DNA from: Anaerococcus octavius
GTDB lineage: Bacteria > Bacillota > Clostridia > Tissierellales > Peptoniphilaceae
NCBI RefSeq assembly: GCF_900445265.1
Contig: NZ_UFTA01000002.1
Span: forward strand, 1,364,001 to 1,428,000
DNA length: 64,000 bases
Direction: 5' to 3'
Shown here one piece after another: positions 26,214-33,714 of this stretch. Positions within the stretch are counted from its first letter, which is position 1. Each line of letters opens with the position of its first letter. Under the pieces are notes generated by a model, which was not told the origin of the DNA, did no database searches, and was given only the letters and a program-made list of their open reading frames with translations. Position numbers and translations under genes: made by a program.

Positions 26214-27095
26214 TTATAAATCCTCTCTTATAAACCCTTTATTTTTCTCCAAGATTTCACTTGCTTTTTCATAGTCCACATCTTTTGTAGCCATGATAAT
26301 AGCTAATTTTACATTATTATTAGCATCTTTTAGCAATTCATTTGATTTTTCATAATCACAACCACTTATTTCGCTGATAATTTTTGTTGCCCTATCTACT
26401 AGCTTTTCGTTAGTTGGTTTCACATCTACCATTAGATTGTCATAAACTTTGCCTATTTTTATCATAGCAGTAGTTGTGATCATATTTAAAACCAGCTTTG
26501 TAGCTGTACCTGCTTTCATACGAGTAGAGCCACTTAAGACTTCTGCTCCTGTTTCAATTTCTATTGGAAAATCTGCATAGGAAGAAATTTTTGCCTCTTT
26601 ATTGCAAGCTATAGATCCAGTTTTCGCTCCAATTTCCTTGGCATATTCAATAGCTCCTATGGCATATGGAGTCCTACCACTAGCGGCAATTCCTATTACA
26701 AAATCATTTTCTGTAAGATTTTCTTTTTGCAAGTCGATTTTAGCAGCATCTTTAGAATCTTCCGCATTTTCGATAGGATTTCTCAGTGCATTATCTCCAC
26801 CAGCTATAAGACCTGTTACCATTTTGGGATCTACAGAAAAAGTTGGTACTGTTTCCGATGCATCTAAAACTCCTAGTCTGCCACTAGTACCAGCTCCTAG
26901 ATAAAATAACCTGCCAGCATTATTAAAAGTTTTAATAACTTCATCGACCAAGACTTCTATTTGATCCATAGCTTCATTTACTTTTATAGCTATCTTTTGA
27001 TCTTCCCCATTAATAATATCCAAAATTTCTCTTGTAGATTTTAGATCCAAATCATAGCTATTGGGATTTCTATCCTCTGTAGAACTCAATCTCAT
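26214..27095 (-). CDS. murQ: N-acetylmuramic acid 6-phosphate etherase
   Basis: Cleaves the lactyl ether of MurNAc-6-phosphate to give GlcNAc-6-phosphate and lactate. The N-terminus TEDRNPNSYDLD is characteristic. A SIS fold carries LGAGTSGRLGVLDASE with E81 and a second acidic site in NPIENAEDS near 112, as in the two catalytic Glu residues of MurQ. The 293-residue length is normal. It overlaps the upstream mupG gene by 26 nt and ends directly before murP, so expression is tightly linked. Confidence 0.97.
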   Translation of the reverse strand: MRLSSTEDRNPNSYDLDLKSTREILDIINGEDQKIAIKVNEAMDQIEVLVDEVIKTFNNAGRLFYLGAGTSGRLGVLDASETVPTFSVDPKMVTGLIAGGDNALRNPIENAEDSKDAAKIDLQKENLTENDFVIGIAASGRTPYAIGAIEYAKEIGAKTGSIACNKEAKISSYADFPIEIETGAEVLSGSTRMKAGTATKLVLNMITTTAMIKIGKVYDNLMVDVKPTNEKLVDRATKIISEISGCDYEKSNELLKDANNNVKLAIIMATKDVDYEKASEILEKNKGFIREDL

Positions 27096-28059
27096 CTCCT
27101 CCTTTTATATAAAAGATTATATTTTCGTAATTTTTATCGATTCTTCCAATTATATTTCTTTCTTTACTTACACCCAGGTCTTTTTTTATTATCTCAATTT
27201 CCCCAGCATAGCGACCTGAAAGGTCATTTAAAATTACAATATCTCCGCATTTTATCATTTGAGGATTTGTAGGTACAATTTCTTTTTTTTCTCTTTCATT
27301 TCTTATAAGATAGTCACTAATATCTGGTCTAACTTTTATGCTTTCTACTTTTTTATATTCATCTTTAAAAGCGGTTGGCAAAGTTATAATATTTTTTTTA
27401 GCAAATTTGCTAATAAATTCTTTATCGTCTTTTTCGACATCTTCTGCTAATAAAATTAAATCCAAATCATATTTTCTTTGTAGTTTAACAAAAACTTGAT
27501 AGGGATTTTGATACCTATCTTCTTCTAAAGTTGGAAGTCCCTTATAAACCGGTCCACGCAATTGTTCATTGCCTGGAACAAAGGCTCCAACTTTCATTCC
27601 AAAATCTTTTAACATTTTATTTTGATTTACAAAAAATCCTTCTGATAATCCGCTATATTCTAGGGGATAATAGTTATGAATTGCTATTATTCTTTCTAAG
27701 TTTATATGCGATTTTTTCAGTTCATTTAAAAAGCTTAGAGTAACTGTTGAGGCATTTATAGCTAGGTCAGTTTTCTTAGAAAGTTTTGCGATTTCTTCAT
27801 AGGAAAAACCAAAATCTAACCTTAATATAAGATTCATATCAGCAAGCTTAGGATGATTTTTTAAAGTTTTATTATTTATATCAACGCATATTCTAATATT
27901 ATTTGCCGAACATAAGTCATAAAGTTTTAAAAAATCCTTATAAGTTTCGTCACTTGCAGGATAGTGTAGGGATGTAAAAAGAAAATCAAATTCTTTATTA
28001 TTTTCTACAATTTTTCTATAGTCTATTTTTTCTTCAAAATATGTTGAAAACCCAATCAT
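27070..28059 (-). CDS. mupG: 6-phospho-N-acetylmuramidase, MupG-type (DUF871)
   Basis: A TIM-barrel N-terminal domain (starts MIGFSTYFEEKIDYRK) and a C-terminal beta domain (about residues 240-329, ILNDLSGRYAGEIEI) mark the DUF871 family. In Staphylococcus aureus this protein, MupG, hydrolyses MurNAc-6-phosphate-GlcNAc imported by MurP, and its gene is next to murQ, murP and murR. The same four genes occur here, which supports the same role. The two conserved GNEQLRGPVYKGLPTLE and IIAIHNYYPLEYSGL stretches are in place. No signal peptide, so it works inside the cell. Confidence 0.92.
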   Translation of the reverse strand: MIGFSTYFEEKIDYRKIVENNKEFDFLFTSLHYPASDETYKDFLKLYDLCSANNIRICVDINNKTLKNHPKLADMNLILRLDFGFSYEEIAKLSKKTDLAINASTVTLSFLNELKKSHINLERIIAIHNYYPLEYSGLSEGFFVNQNKMLKDFGMKVGAFVPGNEQLRGPVYKGLPTLEEDRYQNPYQVFVKLQRKYDLDLILLAEDVEKDDKEFISKFAKKNIITLPTAFKDEYKKVESIKVRPDISDYLIRNEREKKEIVPTNPQMIKCGDIVILNDLSGRYAGEIEIIKKDLGVSKERNIIGRIDKNYENIIFYIKGGDEIEFYRG

Positions 28060-28905
28060 TTATCTATCCTTTAGCTTATTTGTTAGTTCTTTTGAAACTT
28101 TCATATTATCTAAAACTTGGTCCATATTATTAGCAACATAGCCATAATAAAGAATATCTGTGATAATTTGTGATGAAAACCTTGACGATACTGCTCCAAA
28201 TCTCATTTCTTTTTCGATAGCGGGTATTAATAAGACCTCGTCTGATGCTCTAGCAAGAATATTATTGGCAGATTTTGTTATACTAATAACTGTCGCTCCT
28301 ACTTTTTTTGCGTAATCTACTGATAATAAAATTTCCTTGGTAGTACCAGAATAACTAATACATATTAAAACATCTTCATTTTTTATATTTGTTAAAAGAG
28401 CCATATTTGTGTGAGGATCTTGCTGGTAAAAAGCAATCTTACCAGCTCTTTGAAATTTATATAGTAAGTCTTCACAAACAAGTCCAGAGCTACCTACACC
28501 TGCCAGATATATAGAATTATTTTTATTAATTTTATTTACTACATTTTCTAAAGTACCTACATCTAACAAGGTATAAGTTTTATCAACAGCTGTTAGGACA
28601 TTATTTTTTGTTTTTTCTATTATCTGATCTATATCATCACTTTCTGCAATAACTTCATCTTTCAAAATATCATTATCAGCTTCCAATGACTTTGCAATAT
28701 CTACCTTTAGATCAACATATCCTCTGTAGCCAATTTTTTTTACAAATCTAACAATAGCTGACTGAGATGTATCAATAACTTCTGCTAGCTTTGATGTATT
28801 GCTATTAACAATTTCCTTAGGATGATTTATTATATATCTTGCGATTTTTTTGTCAGATGGAGTAAATTCACTTTTTGATTGATTTATTTTTATTAAATAA
28901 TCCAT
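28060..28905 (-). CDS. murR: MurR/RpiR-family regulator of MurNAc use
   Basis: An N-terminal HTH_6 domain (residues about 1-75, with SKLAEVIDTSQSAIVRFVKKIGYRGY) and a SIS sugar-phosphate binding domain at about 125-255 (YLAGVGSSGLVCEDL, VLICISYSGTTKEIL). MurNAc-6-phosphate is the likely effector. The ATG at 28905 is chosen because AGAGG lies 5 nt before it; a GTG at 28911 falls within that site. It is first in the operon, unlike S. aureus where murR is last, so it may control itself through the palindrome at its start site. Confidence 0.9.
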   Translation of the reverse strand: MDYLIKINQSKSEFTPSDKKIARYIINHPKEIVNSNTSKLAEVIDTSQSAIVRFVKKIGYRGYVDLKVDIAKSLEADNDILKDEVIAESDDIDQIIEKTKNNVLTAVDKTYTLLDVGTLENVVNKINKNNSIYLAGVGSSGLVCEDLLYKFQRAGKIAFYQQDPHTNMALLTNIKNEDVLICISYSGTTKEILLSVDYAKKVGATVISITKSANNILARASDEVLLIPAIEKEMRFGAVSSRFSSQIITDILYYGYVANNMDQVLDNMKVSKELTNKLKDR

Positions 28906-28920
28906 GTCCACCTCTTTAAT

Positions 28921-28968
28921 GAAAAGCTTTTCTTAATCTTATTATAGTATATTAAATAAATATTTCAA
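28921..28968 (-). promoter_or_regulatory. murR: mur operon promoter with candidate MurR operator
   Basis: On the minus strand TTGAAA (28968-28963), 16-nt spacer and TATAAT (28946-28941). The perfect 12-bp palindrome GAAAAGCTTTTC (28921-28932) covers about +2 to +13 of the transcript, where a repressor would block initiation. Confidence 0.7.
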
Positions 28969-28997
28969 TATAAGTTTGTAATCATTAAATATTTTTT

Positions 28998-29642
28998 TTA
29001 TTCACCTATTATATTTATTACTTCATTTAAGTTAGAAGCTTCACAATCTGCATCAAAGTCTTTTTCAAAACTTGAATCATGAATTATAATATAGTCCATA
29101 CCACTTGCTTTTGCGGCCTTGTAACCATTGTATGAGTCTTCTAGTATTAGAGCTTCTTCTTTTTTATATCCAGCTTGATTTAAAGCTTCTATAAAGATAT
29201 CTGGATCTGGTTTGCCATTTTCTACTTCATGCCCTGATACTACAAACTTAAAATAACGATCTATATTTTGATTTTTTAGTAGATAAGATATTTTTTCACG
29301 TGAGCTTGATGAAGCAACAACAGCATCAATTTCATTTTCTTTTAAATAATCTAATAAGTTTATAAGACCCTCCTTTTTTAAATCTCCTTTAAAATTTAAA
29401 AAATACTCTCTCCTATAATTTTCTAAGTTTTCCCTTAATTCTTTTGCTTTTTGTTCACTGCCTAGTTCTTTAGCTATAATATTTCTTATTGTAGGTCCAT
29501 TCATACCAGCAAGTAACTTTCTTTTTTCATTACTATATACAAAATCATAGTCTTTACTAAATTTAAACCAAGACTCATAATAGAACTTTTCGGTATCTAG
29601 CATAAGTCCATCCATATCAAATATTATTATCTTATATTTCAA
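28998..29642 (-). CDS. HAD hydrolase, beta-phosphoglucomutase-like subfamily
   Basis: A 214-residue HAD protein with DMDGLMLDTEK motif I near residue 9, cap helices, VVASSSSRE motif II, a lysine in ENGKPDPDIF and EDSYNGYKAAKASG as motif IV. The start codon is probably TTG at 29642: GGAG lies 9 nt before it and the N-terminus MKYKIIIFDMDG fits relatives exactly. The second residue after the nucleophile (DMD) is shared by phosphatases and mutases, so the reaction (sugar phosphatase or phosphomutase) is open. Confidence 0.92.
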   Translation of the reverse strand: MKYKIIIFDMDGLMLDTEKFYYESWFKFSKDYDFVYSNEKRKLLAGMNGPTIRNIIAKELGSEQKAKELRENLENYRREYFLNFKGDLKKEGLINLLDYLKENEIDAVVASSSSREKISYLLKNQNIDRYFKFVVSGHEVENGKPDPDIFIEALNQAGYKKEEALILEDSYNGYKAAKASGMDYIIIHDSSFEKDFDADCEASNLNEVINIIGE

Positions 29643-29698
29643 TTTTTACTCCTTTTAAGTATTATGTAAAATTTTACCCTAAAAATGGCAAACAAAAA

Positions 29699-29726
29699 AG
29701 CACCTTTGTGCGTTCGCAAAGATGCT
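29699..29726 (-). terminator. Terminator of the ribosomal superoperon
   Basis: AGCACCTTTG (29699-29708) pairs with CAAAGATGCT (29717-29726) with one G-U pair; alternative inner pairing TGCG/CGCA is also possible. TTTTTTG follows on the minus strand. Confidence 0.85.
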
Positions 29727-29852
29727 AGAAGTTTTTTATATAAAATTTATTAATCGTTTAAAATTTATTCTATTAGTACTAAACAGTTTTTCTCGGACTT
29801 CGTCCTGCGATTACTCTACACAGGTCCTCTCCTAGCCGGACAGGCTTATTTA
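29727..29852 (-). other. Structured 3' untranslated region after rplQ
   Basis: The 126 nt between the rplQ stop and the terminator contain GC-rich small hairpins in an AT-rich setting: GGAC-GAA-GTCC on the minus strand near 29800, and CCTGTCCGGCTAGG near 29840. A stretch reading TTTAGTACTAATAG on the minus strand (near 29780) resembles the conserved 3' end of 23S rRNA. No gene is evident. It may be a repeat, an rRNA-derived fragment or an RNase-processed tail. Confidence 0.4.
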
Positions 29853-30194
29853 TTAAACAAGCTCTAAGATAGCTCTTTCTGAGCCGTCTCCTCTTCTTGG
29901 TCCCATTTTTAGTACTCTTGTATATCCACCGTTACGTTCTTCATATTCTGGTGCTATTTCGTCGAATAATTTTTGAACTGTTGATGGTTTGTAAATATAG
30001 GCTGCTGCTTGTCTTCTTGCTTGAAGTGATCCATCTTTGCCAAGAGTGATCATTCTTTCAGCCATTTTTTGTGTTTCTTTAGCTCTTGTAACTGTAGTTT
30101 CAATTCTACCGTTATCGAATAAAGAAGTCACTTGGTTTCTTAGCATGGCATTTCTATGGTCAGTTCTTCTGCCAAGTTTTCTTTTATTAGCCAT
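29853..30194 (-). CDS. rplQ: Ribosomal protein L17
   Basis: Component of the large subunit. The 113-residue protein begins with the family signature [15 protein letters not shown] and ends with the typical [17 protein letters not shown]. It is the last gene of the superoperon, 9 nt after rpoA, with a terminator about 130 nt further on. Confidence 0.98.
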   Translation of the reverse strand: MANKRKLGRRTDHRNAMLRNQVTSLFDNGRIETTVTRAKETQKMAERMITLGKDGSLQARRQAAAYIYKPSTVQKLFDEIAPEYEERNGGYTRVLKMGPRRGDGSERAILELV

Positions 30195-30203
30195 TTTTAC
30201 CTC

Positions 30204-31160
30204 CTATTCGTCTTTAAGACTTAGTCCCATTTCATGAACCTTGTCTTTTACTTCTTCTAATGATTTTTTACCAAAATTTTTAATTGATTTTAGTTCTGCC
30301 TCAGATTTTTCTACTATTTCACCAACTGTATCAAATCCTGCTCTTTTTAGGCAATTAAATGAACGTAAGGATAGGTCCATTTCTTCTATAGTTTTTTCAA
30401 GCATTTGATCTGTATTATCTTCAACAACTTCTTCTACTTCTTCTACTCTATCTTCTTCTTCTATAAATGAAACATTTGGTAGGTCTTTAAAGTATTTAAA
30501 GTCATTTATAAGTACATTTGCTCCTTCTGATAGAGCTTCTTGTGGTGTTATAGTTCCATTTGTCCATACTTCGATAATTAGTTTATCAAAGTCAGTAGCT
30601 TCTCCTACTCTTGTATTTTCTACATAGTAATTTACTTTTTCTACTGGTGTAAATGATGAATCAATGGCTATTGTGCCTATTGGATCTGAATCAGATTTAT
30701 TTTGGTCTGCTAGTTGGTATCCCTTGCCGTTTGTAACTTCAAGTGAAATAAATAGATTTGCTTTATCATTTACTGTTGCAATGTAATGATCTGGATTTGC
30801 AATTTCAATGGAGCTATCTTTGCTTATATCCTTAGCTGTTACTATTTTAGGTCCTTCTATTTGTAAAAATAGTGTTACATCTTCATCACTGTGTTTTTTT
30901 ATATCTAGACCTTTGATATTTAAAATTATTTCAGGAACGTCTTCTACTACTCCATCTATAGTGGAAAATTCATGAAGGACTCCTTCGATAAGAATTTTTG
31001 AGACGCTAGAACCAGGTAAGGATGAAAGTAACACCCTTCTCATACTGTTTCCAATGGTTGTACCATAGCCTCGTTCGAGTGGATATAGGGCAAACTTGCC
31101 GTAATGATCGCCTTCGTTTATATCGAGTATTTCTATATTTGTATCTAATTTTTCGATCAT
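30204..31160 (-). CDS. rpoA: RNA polymerase alpha subunit
   Basis: Scaffold for RNA polymerase assembly. The N-terminal domains (about residues 1-230) contain the LERGYGTTIGNSMRRVLL core-binding segment; an acidic linker (EEEDRVEEVEEVVEDN) leads to the C-terminal domain (about 255-318) with SLRSFNCLKRAG and NFGKKSLEEV, which contact UP elements and activators. At 318 residues it is complete. It lies between rpsD and rplQ, the usual alpha operon position. Confidence 0.98.
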   Translation of the reverse strand: MIEKLDTNIEILDINEGDHYGKFALYPLERGYGTTIGNSMRRVLLSSLPGSSVSKILIEGVLHEFSTIDGVVEDVPEIILNIKGLDIKKHSDEDVTLFLQIEGPKIVTAKDISKDSSIEIANPDHYIATVNDKANLFISLEVTNGKGYQLADQNKSDSDPIGTIAIDSSFTPVEKVNYYVENTRVGEATDFDKLIIEVWTNGTITPQEALSEGANVLINDFKYFKDLPNVSFIEEEDRVEEVEEVVEDNTDQMLEKTIEEMDLSLRSFNCLKRAGFDTVGEIVEKSEAELKSIKNFGKKSLEEVKDKVHEMGLSLKDE

Positions 31161-31197
31161 GGTAACTCCTTAGTTCTAACTTGTTAGTTCTTAATTT

Positions 31198-31791
31198 TTA
31201 TTTAGAGTAGAACTCTACGATCATACGTTCTTCTACTGGGATATCAATTTCTTCTCTTGTTGGAAGTCTGTCAATAGTTACTTTTAAGTTTTCTAGATCA
31301 GAGCTCATCCAATCAACTACTCCAAATGTTGAATTTGTTTCTTTGATAGTTTTAAATAACTCATTATTTCTAGATTTTTCACGTACTTCGATTACATCAC
31401 CAACTTCTACTAAGTATGATGGGATGTCTACTTGTTTACCATTTACTGTTAGGTGTCCGTGAGTTACAATTTGTCTTGCTTCTCTTCTTGTTCTTGCTAG
31501 TCCTGATCTAAACGCAATGTTATCAAGTCTTCTTTCACAAAGAACGATTAATTGTTCACCTGTTTGTCCTTCAATTTTAGTTGCTTTTTCATAGTAGCTT
31601 CTAAATTGTTTTTCGCTCATTCCATAGATGAATTTAGCTTTTTGTTTTTCTCTTTGTTGCATACCGTAATCTGACATTTTTCCACGTCTTTGAGGTAATG
31701 TTCTTTTTGATTCACCTGTATATCCTAGGTATGCTGGAGAAATTCCTAAAGCTCTTGCTCTTTTATAAACTGGATCTTTTGATACTGCCAT
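31198..31791 (-). CDS. rpsD: Ribosomal protein S4
   Basis: Primary 16S rRNA binding protein of the small subunit. The 197-residue sequence has an S4 RNA-binding domain at about 90-150 (RRLDNIAFRSGLARTRREAR). The N-terminus lacks the zinc-binding cysteines found in one S4 subtype, so this is the zinc-free form. In Bacillus S4 represses its own gene; no leader of that type can be judged here because the gene is 12 nt after rpsK. Confidence 0.97.
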   Translation of the reverse strand: MAVSKDPVYKRARALGISPAYLGYTGESKRTLPQRRGKMSDYGMQQREKQKAKFIYGMSEKQFRSYYEKATKIEGQTGEQLIVLCERRLDNIAFRSGLARTRREARQIVTHGHLTVNGKQVDIPSYLVEVGDVIEVREKSRNNELFKTIKETNSTFGVVDWMSSDLENLKVTIDRLPTREEIDIPVEERMIVEFYSK

Positions 31792-31803
31792 AATTTCTCC
31801 TTA

Positions 31804-32196
31804 TTAAACTCTTCTTCTTTTTGGTGGTCTACATCCATTGTGTGGAATTGGTGTAACATCTTTAATCATTGTTACTTCAAGTCCTGCAGCTTGTAAGCTT
31901 CTGATTGCTGATTCACGTCCGCTACCTGGGCCTTTTACATATACTTCTACTGTTTTTAGACCTTGGTCAATTGCTTTTTTAGCTGCTGTTTCTGCTGCTT
32001 CTTGTGCTGCAAATGGTGTAGATTTTCTGCTTCCTCTAAATCCTAATTGACCAGCTGAAGCCCATGATAATGCATTACCTTGCATATCAGTTATTGTTAC
32101 CATTGTATTATTGAATGTTGAGTTAATGTGAGCTTGGCCACGTTCAACATTTTTTTTAACTCTACGTTTACGAGATGTTTTTCCTTTTTGAGCCAT
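31804..32196 (-). CDS. rpsK: Ribosomal protein S11
   Basis: Small-subunit platform protein, 130 residues. [16 protein letters not shown] and the C-terminal [16 protein letters not shown] are diagnostic. It sits 8 nt after rpsM and 12 nt before rpsD. Confidence 0.98.
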   Translation of the reverse strand: MAQKGKTSRKRRVKKNVERGQAHINSTFNNTMVTITDMQGNALSWASAGQLGFRGSRKSTPFAAQEAAETAAKKAIDQGLKTVEVYVKGPGSGRESAIRSLQAAGLEVTMIKDVTPIPHNGCRPPKRRRV

Positions 32197-32204
32197 TGTT
32201 CTCC

Positions 32205-32549
32205 TTAACCCCTTCTTCCTTTTCTAGTTCTTGCGTTATTTTTTGTGTTTTGTCCTCTTACTGGTAGGCCTGCTTTGTGTCTATTTCCTCTGTATGAGTT
32301 GATTTCACGTAATGCTCTAATATTCATAGATGTTTCACGACGTAAATCACCTTCTATTGTGTAATTGTTTAATTGTTCACGTATTTGACCTAGTTCTTCT
32401 TCAGTAAGATCTTTCATTTTTGTATCAGGGTTGATTCCTGTATTTTTTAAAATTTCATTTGCAGTTGCACGACCGATACCGTAAATATAAGTAAGGCCTA
32501 TTTCTGCTCTTTTTTCTCTAGGTAAATCTATACCAGCTAATCTTGGCAT
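32205..32549 (-). CDS. rpsM: Ribosomal protein S13
   Basis: Small-subunit head protein that contacts tRNA and L5. At 114 residues it is slightly short for the family (about 120), ending in the basic [14 protein letters not shown] tail. ARLAGIDLP-type start and [14 protein letters not shown] are diagnostic. GGAGG precedes the ATG. Confidence 0.98.
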   Translation of the reverse strand: MPRLAGIDLPREKRAEIGLTYIYGIGRATANEILKNTGINPDTKMKDLTEEELGQIREQLNNYTIEGDLRRETSMNIRALREINSYRGNRHKAGLPVRGQNTKNNARTRKGRRG

Positions 32550-32558
32550 TAAACCCTC

Positions 32559-32672
32559 CTAACCTTGTCTTTGTTTATGTTTTGGATTATCGCAAATTAC
32601 CATAACTTTACCATTTCTTTTGATAATTTTGCATTTATCGCACATTTTTTTAACTGATGCTCTGACTTTCAT
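32559..32672 (-). CDS. rpmJ: Ribosomal protein L36
   Basis: A 37-residue protein, [14 protein letters not shown] at its start and ending NPKHKQRQG. Zinc ligands C11, C14, C27 and H32 make it the zinc-binding form. AAGGAG precedes the ATG and it lies between infA and rpsM as in most Bacillota. It is short enough to be overlooked by length-filtered gene calling. Confidence 0.97.
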   Translation of the reverse strand: MKVRASVKKMCDKCKIIKRNGKVMVICDNPKHKQRQG

Positions 32673-32702
32673 TTTGTCTCCTTATCTACTGGTTGTGTAC
32701 CA

Positions 32703-32733
32703 AAAGAAATAATTTCTAAGAAATTATTTCTTT
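32703..32733 (-). terminator. Terminator-like hairpin at the end of infA
   Basis: AAAGAAATAATTTC (32703-32716) and GAAATTATTTCTTT (32720-32733) form a perfect 14-bp stem with a 3-nt loop. It overlaps the last codons of infA. The stem has little G/C and the following minus-strand sequence is TTTTGG at most, so it may be an attenuator or an RNase processing site rather than a full terminator. Confidence 0.55.
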
Positions 32734-32942
32734 CTCCAAGTAATTCTTCCTTGGCTAAGGTCATATGGAGATAATTCTACTGTAACACTATCTCCTTCTA
32801 GTATTCTTATGCTGTTCATACGTAGTTTGCCTGATAGATGGGCTTGGATTTCGTGTCCATTATCTAATTCTACTTTAAATATTGCATTTGGGAGTACTTC
32901 TTTAACTACTCCTGTAACTTCTATAGCATCTTTTTTTGACAT
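32724..32942 (-). CDS. infA: Translation initiation factor IF-1
   Basis: A 72-residue OB-fold protein with [20 protein letters not shown] and [10 protein letters not shown], complete and typical. It blocks the A site during initiation. AAGGAGG is 9 nt before the ATG. It is separated from adk by 106 nt that can fold as a pseudoknot, and its end carries a 14-bp hairpin, so it may be regulated apart from its neighbours. The map gene that usually precedes it is missing. Confidence 0.98.
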   Translation of the reverse strand: MSKKDAIEVTGVVKEVLPNAIFKVELDNGHEIQAHLSGKLRMNSIRILEGDSVTVELSPYDLSQGRITWRKK

Positions 32943-32966
32943 ATATAGAACCTCCTTATCTTTTCT

Positions 32967-33019
32967 AATATGTCCTTAAACTTCGATCTCTTTTATAAGA
33001 CATATTGGCCTAAAGAGAT
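32967..33019 (-). ncRNA. Pseudoknot-capable leader upstream of infA
   Basis: On the minus strand four 8-nt segments occur in order: AUCUCUUU (33019-33012), AAUAUGUC (33006-32999), AAAGAGAU (32993-32986) and GACAUAUU (32974-32967). First pairs with third and second with fourth, both without mismatch, an H-type pseudoknot with loops of 5, 5 and 11 nt, or two mutually exclusive hairpins. The infA ribosome binding site begins 9 nt later. No known leader class is recognised. Confidence 0.5.
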
Positions 33020-33048
33020 TCTTTATTTTCTCTTCTTTCAACCATAAA

Positions 33049-33711
33049 TTAGTTAAGTTCTCCTAATTTATCGCTAAATTCATCAAATATTTCATCAACA
33101 GTTTTTGTTCCGTCAATACTCTTTAATATACCTTTATTTGTGTAATAATCAATAAGTACAGCGGTTTGTTCATTGTAAACATCAATTCTGTTTTTAACTG
33201 TTTCTAACTGATCATCTTGTCTTTGAATAAGTTGTGTTCCGCATTTATCACAAATACCTTCCACTTTTGGTGGGTGGTTTTCTATATGATATGTTGCTCC
33301 ACACTCTGGACATACACGTCTACCTGTTGTTCTTTTAATAAGTGTATCGTAGTCTACATCAAAGTAGATTACACCATCAATTTTTTGATCACGTTCATCC
33401 ATTCCATTATCAAGTGCTTTTGCTTGATTTAATGTTCTTGGAAAGCCATCAAATAGTACTAGTAGTTCGCTATCTTCATTATTTTCTAATTTATCAAAAT
33501 AATCCCAGAGTAGGTCGATAGTTACTTCATCTGGAACAAGTTCACCCTTGTCCATATACCCTTTTGCTTTTACTCCTAGAGGAGTTTCATTTTTGATATT
33601 GTATCTAAAAATGTCTCCTGTAGAAATTTGAACTGCATTTAAGTTTTCTATAATTTTTTTTGAAAGTGTACCCTTACCTGCTCCTGGGGGTCCTAACAAT
33701 ATAATATTCAT
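33049..33711 (-). CDS. adk: Adenylate kinase, zinc-binding LID form
   Basis: Interconverts AMP, ADP and ATP. P-loop GPPGAGKGT at 7-15, AMP-binding STGDIFR near 31 and FDGFPRT near 85. The LID contains four cysteines (CPECGATYH ... CDKC) for structural zinc, as in Gram-positive enzymes. At 220 residues it is complete. It follows secY by 3 nt and is normally followed by map, which is absent here. Confidence 0.98.
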   Translation of the reverse strand: MNIILLGPPGAGKGTLSKKIIENLNAVQISTGDIFRYNIKNETPLGVKAKGYMDKGELVPDEVTIDLLWDYFDKLENNEDSELLVLFDGFPRTLNQAKALDNGMDERDQKIDGVIYFDVDYDTLIKRTTGRRVCPECGATYHIENHPPKVEGICDKCGTQLIQRQDDQLETVKNRIDVYNEQTAVLIDYYTNKGILKSIDGTKTVDEIFDEFSDKLGELN

Positions 33712-33714
33712 CTT

